Source: JAJEFO01 sp009843725
Lineage (GTDB): Bacteria; Pseudomonadota; Alphaproteobacteria; Rhodobacterales; Rhodobacteraceae
NCBI GenBank assembly: GCA_965243215.1
Contig: CBDEUJ010000004.1
Location: 1,054,001 to 1,118,000, forward strand
DNA length: 64,000 bases
Direction of reading: 5' to 3'
Shown here piece after piece: positions 1 to 7,819 of this stretch; position 1 is the first letter of the stretch; each line of letters starts with the position of its first letter. The translations under genes and the position numbers were made by a program. The notes beneath the pieces were generated by a model that was not told the origin of the DNA, ran no database searches, and saw nothing but the letters and a program-made list of their open reading frames with translations.

Positions 1-569
1 TCGAGGCTGATGTTGCCGTCCTCGTCGGCGATCGAGCCCTTCAGCAATGCGATATCTATCGGATAGGGCAGGTAGCGCAGGAACGTCTTGCCGTCGATCT
101 CGATCCGCTCCACCAGGTCTTCCGTGGTGGCCGCATTCATCTTGCCGCCATCCATCAGGGGGTCAACGAAAGTGCCGAGTCCCACGTGGGTTATGAGCCC
201 AGGTCGCTTGGCAGCGATCTCGCGCATCAGCTGCATGGTCACGCCGGACGGCATCACATAGGCCTCGATCTGCTCGTTGCGGGCCATCTCTTGCATGCGC
301 GGCGACCAGACCCAATGTCCGCCGATCACGCGTTTCACCATTCCGGGATGGGCGAACCTGTTCAGTCCTCTTTCGCCCCTGTCACCGATGCCCAATGCGT
401 GAACGACTGTCAGGTCACGGGGGCGACCTTCATCCAAAAAGCGCTTCTCAACCGAGGCGTGCAGCAAGCTTGCCTCGACCAGCCCGCCACCGCCGCCGAT
501 CAGTCCGACGGTGGCGCCATCCGGGATCAGCGCAGCGATCTGGCAAATGTCAGCGAATTTGGTCTTCAT
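1..569 (-). CDS. Acyl-CoA:acetate/3-ketoacid CoA-transferase, N-terminal part (runs off the window)
   Basis: The protein moves CoA between an acyl-CoA and a free carboxylate. The visible 189 residues begin MKTKFADICQIAAL, contain a glycine-rich turn (GLIGGGGGLVEASLL) and the segment GLGTFVDPLMDGGKMN. That segment is typical of the long, fused-subunit YdiF/propionate CoA-transferase type. The C-terminal half with the catalytic glutamate lies beyond base 1 and cannot be judged. The ATG at 569 is separated by 3 bases from the stop of the acyl-CoA dehydrogenase, so the two are co-transcribed. It is the last visible gene of the operon that starts near 4276. I infer that it activates the pathway's acid or releases its product. 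Function confidence is good, substrate unknown. Confidence 0.85.
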   Translation of the reverse strand, partial: MKTKFADICQIAALIPDGATVGLIGGGGGLVEASLLHASVEKRFLDEGRPRDLTVVHALGIGDRGERGLNRFAHPGMVKRVIGGHWVWSPRMQEMARNEQIEAYVMPSGVTMQLMREIAAKRPGLITHVGLGTFVDPLMDGGKMNAATTEDLVERIEIDGKTFLRYLPYPIDIALLKGSIADEDGNISL

Positions 570-572
570 GGG

Positions 573-1742
573 TCATGCTGGGATCTTGTAGCCGTCGTCG
601 CCGGCAAGGAGATTGCGCGCGATGACATTGCGATGGATTTCCGAGGTGCCGTCGAAGATGCGATAGACCCGGGCGTCGCGATAGTGACGCTCGACTGCCA
701 AATCCTTGCTGTAGCCAGAGCCGCCGAAGATCTGCAACGCCCGGTCGGCCACGCGACCAAGCGTTTCGGACGTCAGCAACTTCACCGCCGAAATCTGCGT
801 TTTGGCAGGCTGGCCCTGATCCAGCATCCAGGCCGCCTGCCAAAGCGCCAGCCGGGCCGCATTGATCTCGACCGCGCTGTCGGCAAGCATCTGACCGACA
901 GATTGAAAGCCTCCGATTGGCTGCCCGAACTGGCGGCGTGACCGGGAGTGTTCGACGGCCATTTCCAGAAGCATCGCCGCCTTGCCGACGGCCCGCGCAC
1001 CGACCTGCGCCAAACGTACGCGCCCGAGCGTGCCGAGCGCCAGTCTCAGGCCGCCACCTTCTTCGCCCAGCAAATGTTCCGGTCCGAGAATGACGTTCTC
1101 GAACGTCAGTTCGGCATGGGTCGTGCCGCGCAGTCCCATCATCGGCACGTCCGATCCGAGCGCCACGCCCGGCAGGTCGCGGTCGACAATGAAAGTCGAT
1201 ATGCCCCTCGCTCCGGCGCGGGGATCGGTAACGGCGGTCAACACATAAAAGTCTGAATAGTGTGCATCCGAAATGAACTGCTTTTGACCCGTCAGTGACC
1301 AGCCATCGCCGGTGCGCGTTGCGCGAGTCCGGATGGCCGCCGCGTCGGACCCGGCTTCCGCCTCTGTCAAGGCAATGGAAAACGTCCGCTCACCGCGGAT
1401 CGCAGGAATCAACCAGCGTTCCCGCTGGGCCTCCGATCCAGCCAGCAAGATGTCGTAGACATTGCCGAAGGCGCGACGAATCAGGATATCGGCGGTACGC
1501 CCGAACTCCTCTTCGACAAGCATCCAGTCCATCGTCGACAGACCGCCGCCACCCAGCTCTTCCGGCATGTTCATGGCGTAGAGCCCGATCGTCCGGGACT
1601 TCGCCTGGATCGCCTCGGCCACCTCCGGCTCCAAATGTCCCGAATCCTCGACCGACTGCTCCAGCGGGCGCAACTCGTCATCGACAAATCGTCGAACGGT
1701 GCCAATCAAGAGCCGCTGCTCATCGCTGAGGCCGAAATCCAT
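573..1742 (-). CDS. Acyl-CoA dehydrogenase
   Basis: This is a FAD-dependent acyl-CoA dehydrogenase of 389 residues, the usual length, which puts a 2,3-double bond into an acyl-CoA and passes electrons to ETF. The three-domain layout is clear: an N-terminal helical domain, the middle beta domain with SIALTEAEAGSDAAA, and the C-terminal helical domain with RRQFGQPIGGFQ. The position that is the catalytic Glu in medium-chain enzymes (YEGT) reads FDGTSEIHR here, with Asp near residue 364. The base may therefore be Asp or lie elsewhere, as in isovaleryl-type enzymes. The ATG at 1742 shares its A with the stop of the upstream SDR (TGATG), which fixes the start. A TTG codon just upstream is less likely. 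Confidence 0.92.
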   Translation of the reverse strand: MDFGLSDEQRLLIGTVRRFVDDELRPLEQSVEDSGHLEPEVAEAIQAKSRTIGLYAMNMPEELGGGGLSTMDWMLVEEEFGRTADILIRRAFGNVYDILLAGSEAQRERWLIPAIRGERTFSIALTEAEAGSDAAAIRTRATRTGDGWSLTGQKQFISDAHYSDFYVLTAVTDPRAGARGISTFIVDRDLPGVALGSDVPMMGLRGTTHAELTFENVILGPEHLLGEEGGGLRLALGTLGRVRLAQVGARAVGKAAMLLEMAVEHSRSRRQFGQPIGGFQSVGQMLADSAVEINAARLALWQAAWMLDQGQPAKTQISAVKLLTSETLGRVADRALQIFGGSGYSKDLAVERHYRDARVYRIFDGTSEIHRNVIARNLLAGDDGYKIPA

Positions 1743-2521
1743 CAATAGTACCCTTTCGCCCCGCCGCCATCGCAGGCAATCCCCGTTCCATGGATGTGCC
1801 GGGCTGCGGGCAAGCAGAGGAAAGCCACCAATGCCGCCACATCCGTCGGCTGGCCAAGCCTGCGAATGCCTTCTGCGGCTATCGAGTCGGCCTCGACTTG
1901 ATCGCGGGTCTTGCCCTGCTGTGCCGCGCGGTCGACAAAAATGCCCTCCAGCCTTTCCGTGACCGTCAGCCCCGGATGTATCCAGTTCACGTTCACGTCA
2001 TCCCGCAGTCCCTTGTCCGCCAGCGCCTTCGAGAAGTTGGCAAGAGCGGCGTTGACCGCACCGCCCACCATGAAATCGGCGGCGGGCGTTCGTGCAAAGC
2101 CGCCAACGATATTGATCACTGTCCCCTTCGCCTCCTTCAGCGCGGGCCACAGAGCTCGGCAAAGCCGCACCGCGCCGTGAAACTTGAGCGCAAAGCCGTC
2201 AAGCATTTCCTCGTCCGGCTGGTCTGGAAAGATGCCGCCCTTGGTCGCACCGGCGGCGTTGACCAGGATGTCGCAACGCCCGAACCTGTCGAGTGCAGCG
2301 CGGACCGCTTCGCTGCACCCCTCAAGCGTTCGAAGATCCGTGGCATGGCAACCAACTTCGCCCGGGCCAACATGGGAAAGCTCGTCCGCAGCAACCCTCA
2401 GCCGGTCTGCACTGGATGCCACCAGAAAGACGTTGCATCCACCCTCAGCGAGTTTGCGGGCAATCGCCAGCCCGATCCCCTTTGATCCGCCGCTGACAAA
2501 GGCGGTTTTTTCGTCAAGCAT
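1742..2521 (-). CDS. Atypical short-chain dehydrogenase/reductase lacking the Tyr-Lys pair
   Basis: The 259-residue protein has the SDR Rossmann signature (VSGGSKGIGLAIA, residues 9-21), the NAAG motif (88-91) and a C-terminal GTGIACDGGG segment as in 3-oxoacyl-ACP reductases. At the active site the usual Ser and YxxxK are replaced: the segment reads INIVGGFARTP...FMVGGAVNAAL, which puts Gly153 at the Tyr position and Asn157 at the Lys position. It should bind NAD(P), but classical reduction is doubtful. It could be a hydratase-like or dehydratase-like SDR or a non-catalytic partner. The start at 2521 overlaps the end of the PanE-like gene by 8 bases (ATGCTTGA). Longer in-frame starts run far into that gene and are rejected. 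Confidence 0.85.
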   Translation of the reverse strand: MLDEKTAFVSGGSKGIGLAIARKLAEGGCNVFLVASSADRLRVAADELSHVGPGEVGCHATDLRTLEGCSEAVRAALDRFGRCDILVNAAGATKGGIFPDQPDEEMLDGFALKFHGAVRLCRALWPALKEAKGTVINIVGGFARTPAADFMVGGAVNAALANFSKALADKGLRDDVNVNWIHPGLTVTERLEGIFVDRAAQQGKTRDQVEADSIAAEGIRRLGQPTDVAALVAFLCLPAARHIHGTGIACDGGGAKGYY

Positions 2522-3470
2522 CGCCCAACCTCTTCCTGTTTCGGGCTTCGAGCCCTTTGACGATCGCCGCCAACGTTTCGAGTGTCGGCGTTGGAACATC
2601 ATTCCTTTGCCCCAAATCAATCACCGTGCCATAGATGAACTCCACCTCGGTCGGCCGACGGTTCAGAAGATCGACGCACAGCGAGGACTTGTTGTCGCCG
2701 GTCCCGCCCGGCTCTGTGATCACCTTCAACCCCTGGACCGCCGCGTCACGGTCTAGCTCGACGCCCACTGCCGCTGCCACGGCCAAGGCTTCGTCCAGCG
2801 CCCGAAAGGCCGTCGCGCGGAGTTCCGGGACCGACAGCACCTCGACCGACGTCATGTCGGTCGCACCCGAGGCCGCACTCATGGCGACATTGCCCAGGAG
2901 CTTTTTCCAGATGTCACGAATTACGTTCTCCGACACATGGGTCTCAAGGCCGGCCGCGGTCAATGCGCGCGCGACTCTTGCCGCCCTCTGGCTTTTGCCG
3001 CCTCCGATTTCGCCGACATGCGAAGGCACCCGGCTGAAATCGCGGATATGGCCAGGTCCCTCCATGACTGCGGCCATGGCCGTCAACCCGCCAAGGACAT
3101 TCTCTGCACCTACGACCTCGCCGATGACCTCCTCGTTTCCAAGACCGTTCTGGAAGCTCACGCAGACCGCGCCGTTCTTGACCAGATGCCTGACACCTTC
3201 GGCTCCGGCGCGAGTTCCGTGGGACTTGCATTGAAATAGAATGATGTCCGCGTGATCGATACCCGATGCGTCTTCAAAAGCCTTGACCGGCAAGGTCCGT
3301 GCTCCGCCGAAGCCGCTGATCCTGAGGCCGCCTTCCTGCATCGCCGCCACGTGTTCCGCGTTGGTGTCGATCATGGTCACGGGTAGGCCGCCTTCCTGCA
3401 GGATAGAGCCGAAAAGCGCCCCCATGCCGCCGGCACCCACAACCACAACGCTTGGTTCCTTGCCCTTCAT
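2514..3470 (-). CDS. Ketopantoate reductase (PanE/ApbA) family 2-oxoacid reductase
   Basis: The 318-residue protein begins with a Rossmann NADP-binding turn (VVVVGAGGMGALFG). It continues with the family's QNGLGNEE motif near residue 108 and the C-terminal helical domain, where the IWKKLLGNVAMSA segment carries the conserved catalytic Lys region. The family reduces 2-oxo acids such as 2-dehydropantoate. Here the gene sits between a hydratase and an SDR in a catabolic operon, so a paralogous role on a branched 2-oxo or 3-oxo acid is more likely than coenzyme A biosynthesis. The ATG at 3470 lies 2 bases after the hydratase stop, and its end overlaps the SDR start by 8 bases, so translation is coupled. 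Confidence 0.88.
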   Translation of the reverse strand: MKGKEPSVVVVGAGGMGALFGSILQEGGLPVTMIDTNAEHVAAMQEGGLRISGFGGARTLPVKAFEDASGIDHADIILFQCKSHGTRAGAEGVRHLVKNGAVCVSFQNGLGNEEVIGEVVGAENVLGGLTAMAAVMEGPGHIRDFSRVPSHVGEIGGGKSQRAARVARALTAAGLETHVSENVIRDIWKKLLGNVAMSAASGATDMTSVEVLSVPELRATAFRALDEALAVAAAVGVELDRDAAVQGLKVITEPGGTGDNKSSLCVDLLNRRPTEVEFIYGTVIDLGQRNDVPTPTLETLAAIVKGLEARNRKRLGDA

Positions 3471-3472
3471 CC

Positions 3473-4276
3473 TCAGTCGAACCTCACATTAATTGTACCA
3501 AGTGTCCCGAAATCCGCTTCGACGCGACTGCCCTTGGCGACCGGCTGGGGCACACAGGCGGCGCCGGTCGAGACAAAATCGCCAGCCTGCAGCTGAAATC
3601 CCCGTCCGGTCAAGTGGTTCGCCAGATCGCAAAGCGCCTGAAGGGGCGGCCCGCGCCTGGCGCCCAGAAAGTTGTCCGACGGTGCGCCGCCATCGACGCT
3701 CACGCGCACTTCATGGTTCAACAGGTCCAGCCCTTGCCAGTCCTCGACCGGTGTGCCGAAAACAAACCCGATGCCGCCGCCATTGTCCGCCACGGTCATC
3801 AGTGAATTCTGTTCGACATCCAGGTCCTTGGCCAGGAAGCGATTTCCGATTATCTCGACAGCCGGATGCAGCACCGCAATTTCGGCCATTCGGCCGGGGT
3901 CGTCGATTTCAGCGGGAGTGACGTCTGCGGTCACGCGAAACGCGAACTCAGCTTCGACCCGCGCGCCTGGGAAGCGCTCGATCGGCAGGGTGACCTCGCC
4001 ACCTTCCCATATGACCGATCTGAAAATTCGGCCAGGAATGACGTCGCTGTGCCCGTCCAGCTCGCGCATCCGCGCACTCGTCGCCCCGACCTTCCAGCCA
4101 GATATCTCTTCACCGATCCGCCTCGCCATTCGGTCTGCCACGAAATAGGCTTCCGTCCGGTTTTTCGGAATTTCCGTATCCCGCAGTTCCGCAATCCGCG
4201 AACAGCCGAGCCAAGCTTCACCCAGGCTGCGGGCAAGTCCGGCAAGCGCAGCTTCGCGATTACTGGCTTCGGGCAA
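3473..4276 (-). CDS. 2-keto-4-pentenoate hydratase / FAH-superfamily hydratase
   Basis: The protein belongs to the fumarylacetoacetase-like hydratases that add water to 2-oxo-4-enoic acids. Recognisable blocks are ISGWKVGATSARMRE, the metal-ligand acidic segment VEAEFAFRV, HPAVEIIGNRF, and the end block GDFVSTGAACVPQPV. I chose the TTG at 4276 because GGGAGGGG stands 6 bases upstream and the family pattern begins soon after (PEASNREAALAGLARSL). An ATG at 4348 is in frame and would add 24 poorly matching residues. It is the promoter-proximal gene of the minus-strand operon and diverges from the LacI-type regulator at 4414. Confidence 0.85.
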   Translation of the reverse strand: MPEASNREAALAGLARSLGEAWLGCSRIAELRDTEIPKNRTEAYFVADRMARRIGEEISGWKVGATSARMRELDGHSDVIPGRIFRSVIWEGGEVTLPIERFPGARVEAEFAFRVTADVTPAEIDDPGRMAEIAVLHPAVEIIGNRFLAKDLDVEQNSLMTVADNGGGIGFVFGTPVEDWQGLDLLNHEVRVSVDGGAPSDNFLGARRGPPLQALCDLANHLTGRGFQLQAGDFVSTGAACVPQPVAKGSRVEADFGTLGTINVRFD

Positions 4277-4383
4277 TCGAATCCCCCTCCCGTCCAAGGC
4301 TAGCTGATCTAATGCCACTCTGCACAGGAATGCACCCGGCGACAGCATGGGTCTGCGTCACTTGACGGCAGAAAACCGAAAAC

Positions 4384-4401
4384 TTGATTGGTTCGCATCA
4401 A
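4384..4401. promoter_or_regulatory. Possible operator between the hydratase operon and the LacI-type gene
   Basis: An inverted repeat with arms TTGAT and ATCAA separated by 8 bases lies 13 bases before the regulator's ATG, inside the divergent promoter region. Size and place fit a LacI-family site controlling both directions. The arms are short and there is no central CG, so this is a weak call. Confidence 0.3.
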
Positions 4402-4413
4402 TGAGGCATCAAA

Positions 4414-5448
4414 ATGCGAATGAGCACATCAGAAAACCAAAGAAGGCCGCGTGTCATCGACATTGCCTTGCAGGCAGGAGTAAGCACCGCCACTGTGGAT
4501 CGCGTTCTGAACGGCCGGCCTGGAGTGCGCGCAAAGACTGTCAAGAAGGTGCTCGATGCCATGGATCGCCTGGGCGCATCAACCGCCCGCCCAAGGGTCA
4601 TTCCATCAGTGCCTGCGGGTCTGACAATTGATGTCGTCCTCGCCGAAGGAGCGGGGTTTGCAAACGATGTCCTGTCGTCTGAACTTAAGACCTATTGCGA
4701 ACGGGTGGGCTTCAGTTACCGTCAAACGTTTTCGAAACGAATGGTTCCCGAAGCTCTGCGTCGCGCCCTTGACGACTGCCTGGAGCGCGGGACGGACGGC
4801 GTGATTGTACAACCGCTTGACCATCCGTTGGTGCGCGACGCCATCGCCCGGCTTGCCAACGCGGGAGTGCCCGTCGTCTGCATACTCACCGATCTACCGG
4901 CGTCGGACCGGTTGGCCTACGTGGGTCTCGACAATCGCGCTGCGGGAAGAGCCGCCGGTCTTCTGACGGGACGTCTATGCAGTGATCCGGGCGACCTGGC
5001 ACTGTTCGCCGGCGGCGAGCTCTATCGCAGCCACGAGGAACGAGAGGCCGGATTCCGCAGCGTCATTCGTGACAGCTTTCAGCGCCTCGGGGTCCTTGCG
5101 ACATTCTCCAGCGGCGACGATCCGCACCGCATCTATGTCATGGCGCGTGATCTGCTGAAAGACTGCGACAACCTGCGCGGCATTTGCTGCATTGGCGGCG
5201 GCAACAGGGGAATTGAGAAGGCCCTCCTGGAATCAAGGCGGCAGAACCAGATCGTATACTGTGCGTTCAACCTTACGCCATTGACCCGAAATGGACTCCT
5301 CACTGGAACATTCGACGTTGTCGTGCATCAAGACATGGAACGCGCCGCACATACCGCAGTTGATTCACTTGTGCATCACTTCGAAGGCAAAGCACCATCT
5401 CCCGGCACAATACCGACCGAGCTGATCATGGTCGAGAATCTCCGCTGA
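4414..5448 (+). CDS. LacI-family transcriptional regulator
   Basis: The 344-residue protein has the LacI helix-turn-helix at its N-terminus (RVIDIALQAGVSTATVDRVL, about residues 13-32) followed by the hinge helix region. A periplasmic-binding-protein-like sensor domain follows from about residue 60 (LTIDVVLAEGAGFAND, DGVIVQPLDHP, GLDNRAAGRAAG). Regulators of this type bind a small sugar or acid and repress nearby catabolic genes. It faces the hydratase-to-CoA-transferase operon, so I infer that it controls that operon and itself. The start ATGCGAATGAGC contains a second ATG 6 bases later that would be equally acceptable. Confidence 0.93.
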   Translation: MRMSTSENQRRPRVIDIALQAGVSTATVDRVLNGRPGVRAKTVKKVLDAMDRLGASTARPRVIPSVPAGLTIDVVLAEGAGFANDVLSSELKTYCERVGFSYRQTFSKRMVPEALRRALDDCLERGTDGVIVQPLDHPLVRDAIARLANAGVPVVCILTDLPASDRLAYVGLDNRAAGRAAGLLTGRLCSDPGDLALFAGGELYRSHEEREAGFRSVIRDSFQRLGVLATFSSGDDPHRIYVMARDLLKDCDNLRGICCIGGGNRGIEKALLESRRQNQIVYCAFNLTPLTRNGLLTGTFDVVVHQDMERAAHTAVDSLVHHFEGKAPSPGTIPTELIMVENLR

Positions 5449-5605
5449 CGGTCGGAGGAACGGGCCGTGGAATGTCCGCAAACGGGCGCTGTCCGCTGGC
5501 TTGATGAAGTGCTAGTGGCGATTGAGACGCAAAGCGCCCGTACCAGTGCGTCTGCCACCTGACTGGGCCAAATTCGTTATTTCAGAAGGGAAAGGAGAGA
5601 GATCG

Positions 5606-6079
5606 ATGGCTGGCATCGCGCTACTTGCCGCAGTTACAATTCTCTACGCGGGGTACAACCTGTTCGTTAAGCTTGCGGGAGGGCACGTTCCTTCCGGGGC
5701 CACAACAACCGTTCTCGCCACGATGTGCATTCAAGTCGCCGCGCTTTCTACATCCATCGTGTTTCTCGCCGTACTGGCGGTACGAGGCGGACACGTGTTT
5801 TCGCTGTCACCGGGGTCTTATTTCTGGGCTGCGGTTGCCGGGTTATGCATCGGAGGCGCGGAGATTGGCTATCTCTACCTCTTCGGGGGTGTTGCAGGAA
5901 TGAAGTCGATGGATGCGAGCGTTGCCATTCCAACAATCGTGAGCGGCACGATTGTCATTGCGCTGCTGTTTTCGTTCCTTGTCCTGAAGGAGCACGTTTC
6001 CTGGAGCCAGGTGCTCGGCAGTTGCCTGATCCTCATCGGAATTTTCTTCCTGTTCATGCATAGACCAGGATCGGCATAG
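5606..6079 (+). CDS. Single-domain EamA/DMT-type membrane protein
   Basis: The 157-residue protein is very hydrophobic, with about five membrane segments (near residues 3-22, 40-65, 75-98, 105-125 and 133-152). The last half resembles one EamA domain of the drug/metabolite transporter superfamily (PTIVSGTIVIALLFSFLVLKE, then SWSQVLGSCLILIGIFF). Full DMT exporters carry two such domains and ten segments, so this one would have to dimerise, as small multidrug-type proteins do. The ATG at 5606 follows AAGGAGAG at a good distance, and a longer in-frame start 84 bases upstream lacks a ribosome site. It runs in the same direction as the LacI gene after a 157-base gap. Substrate unknown. Confidence 0.8.
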   Translation: MAGIALLAAVTILYAGYNLFVKLAGGHVPSGATTTVLATMCIQVAALSTSIVFLAVLAVRGGHVFSLSPGSYFWAAVAGLCIGGAEIGYLYLFGGVAGMKSMDASVAIPTIVSGTIVIALLFSFLVLKEHVSWSQVLGSCLILIGIFFLFMHRPGSA

Positions 6080-6340
6080 CGAGTGTCCCGTTGCGCCTAC
6101 AAACGGACTGCCAAAGTTGGGCCAGTCAATTGAGGATTTGCCGCGTGCAGCAAGGGCAGCTGCGCTTGTCGTGTCCTTCGACACGCCTGTATGCACCTTT
6201 CAAATTCCTCGTGCGAACTCCATGCGCCGCTACAAGCGCGTGGGACCACACCACTTCTGGATGCTTTGCTTCCGATTCTGGGCTGCGAGAGTCCGACAGA
6301 AGGTAGCGCATCCATTGGTTATCGGCCGTATTGAGAGAAA
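6080..6340. other. Gene-free stretch between the EamA gene and the tRNA-like remnant
   Basis: Reading all frames gives only short, non-family-like translations. No promoter or repeat stands out. Together with the remnant that follows, the gap to the vapC stop is about 350 bases. Confidence 0.5.
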
Positions 6341-6376
6341 TAGCGCAGCCGAGAGGATTCGCATCTCCGGCTTCTA
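6341..6376 (-). repeat. Decayed copy of the tRNA-Arg 3' end (possible attachment-site remnant)
   Basis: These 36 bases align without gaps to the 3' end of tRNA-Arg at 7365-7400 in the same orientation. I count 29 identical bases, including an unbroken 13-base block CCGAGAGGATTCG. No other part of a tRNA is present. Mobile elements integrate at tRNA 3' ends and leave such a direct repeat at the far end. The copy lies on the 3' side of the tRNA, with the toxin-antitoxin pair in between, as expected. The seven mismatches suggest an old, fixed event. Confidence 0.6.
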
Positions 6377-6431
6377 CCACTCACAATTCGTCTCGGTTTC
6401 CTGGAAAGACAATCGAGGCGCTGGAGGGCAT

Positions 6432-6854
6432 TCAACGCGGAACCCACGGGTCGACGATCTTGATCCCGCATCCGTCGAAATCTCTCCCATTGCGCGTGGC
6501 AATTGCGGCCCCGTGGGAACGAGCAATTGCGGCAATCTGACAGTCGGGGAAGCTGATCGCCCGACCGGCGGCTCGTCGGTCAGCGAAGATCGCTGCAAAC
6601 TCCTGAGCCGCGGCGCTGTCGAATGGCAATACGCGGTGTCCGAAGTCATCCCAAACCAAGGCGTTGATCTCAGCAATCAACCTGTCCCGGCGCCGCCCCG
6701 CCGGAAGGATCAGGGCTCCGCGCCGCAATTCGGCCTCTCCAACCGCGCTCAGATGAAGACCGGTATCATCCTGACACCCGAACCAGTCCAGAACGGCAGG
6801 AGCGGGCAACGGCCGCATCAGCTCCGAGACGACATTGGTGTCGATCAGGATCAT
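6432..6854 (-). CDS. vapC: PIN-domain ribonuclease toxin, VapC/FitB type
   Basis: The 140-residue protein is a PIN-domain RNase. The acidic residues expected at the metal site are visible: Asp5 in MILIDTNVVSE, Glu42, Asp104 in FPDCQIAAIA and Asp125 in TRNGRDFDG. Length and spacing match FitB/VapC toxins, which cut RNA and stop translation until bound by their antitoxin. The ATG at 6854 lies 4 bases after the antitoxin stop, the usual antitoxin-first order. Nothing looks broken. The module sits between tRNA-Arg and a tRNA-like remnant, which suggests that it arrived on a mobile element. Confidence 0.92.
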   Translation of the reverse strand: MILIDTNVVSELMRPLPAPAVLDWFGCQDDTGLHLSAVGEAELRRGALILPAGRRRDRLIAEINALVWDDFGHRVLPFDSAAAQEFAAIFADRRAAGRAISFPDCQIAAIARSHGAAIATRNGRDFDGCGIKIVDPWVPR

Positions 6855-6858
6855 GGTC

Positions 6859-7101
6859 TCAATCGAAGCTTGGCGGCTCAGGCATTGGATCCCGATCCGG
6901 CAGTTTAAGTTCTACGCCTCCCATGGCGGCGAACCGCCGATGGATGGCTTCGCCGAGATTTTTGCTCTCTGCCGGGGGGCCGACGACCTGCCTCAGGATT
7001 TGCCGCACTTCCTCTTCCATGGAACGGCCATGCTCGGCCGCACGAACGCGCAGACGCCCTTTGAGACCGTCGTCAAGATTGCGGATAGTGATGCTGGCCA
7101 T
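6859..7101 (-). CDS. Ribbon-helix-helix antitoxin, FitA/VapB type
   Basis: The 80-residue protein starts MASITIRNLDDGLKGRLRVR, the beta-strand and helix pattern of FitA-like ribbon-helix-helix DNA-binding proteins. Its acidic, proline-rich C-terminus should wrap the toxin. It would neutralise the PIN toxin encoded 4 bases downstream and repress the shared promoter upstream of 7101. Size and arrangement are standard for the family. I see no palindromic operator strong enough to list in the 260 bases between it and the tRNA. Confidence 0.9.
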   Translation of the reverse strand: MASITIRNLDDGLKGRLRVRAAEHGRSMEEEVRQILRQVVGPPAESKNLGEAIHRRFAAMGGVELKLPDRDPMPEPPSFD

Positions 7102-7364
7102 GAAACCCTCCCATGCATGTCACAATGTAATCAATGATAGCACTGCCGACAAGAAATACCTGAATCGGGAGCAGCCGGATCATGGTCCCTCATGTCCGCC
7201 GCGAGTTGCAATCCCTGCAAGGATACGTAGCAAAGCTCAGAAGCAGACCTCAAACGCCGCGATCTCTGGGGACACGCCCGGACTTCCAGCCGTTTCGTCA
7301 TGACGAACAAATCGCATCGTGGCGCCAAAATCAGCACATGGCTCATCATTTATTTCAAGGCAAA

Positions 7365-7441
<77 letters not shown>

Positions 7442-7819
7442 CAATGCGACCTGATAGTAAGGTTGCCGCCTCTTCGCAAGCGCATCCCTGCACAAGCATC
7501 ACACCCGAAGTTGGACATTGTGACAAGGAGTATCCCACGCTGGATTTCGCTTGATGCGTCGTGAGGTCAGGTAGCCCTGCGCTGCCCGCGCGTTTGGGCA
7601 GGGTCGGCGTATTGCTCCGGCTTGGCCGCGCAGCGTGTGTCGCGGTTCCTTCATGTCGATTCGCAAGTGCATGGAATCCTGCCCGATGCATCGGCCGTCG
7701 AAACCGGTACGCCAACGGCCTGGACGGCCTCGACTGCGCCGGTCCACCATCACGTCGGCCCATCGGGCTCGAAAATAACGTGGGTCTGCTGGATCAGGGA
7801 CGCATCTGCAACCGCTCCG
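7442..7819. other. Gene-free stretch between tRNA-Arg and sufS
   Basis: The 378 bases give only arginine-rich shadow translations. A GC hairpin (CTGCCC at 7582-7587 with GGGCAG at 7596-7601) has no T-run, so I do not call a terminator. sufT and sufA, which often follow sufS in related bacteria, are not here. Confidence 0.5.

Noticed and set aside
7582..7601. GC hairpin as a terminator after sufS
   Set aside because: It is over 200 bases from the sufS stop and has no T-run on the minus strand.
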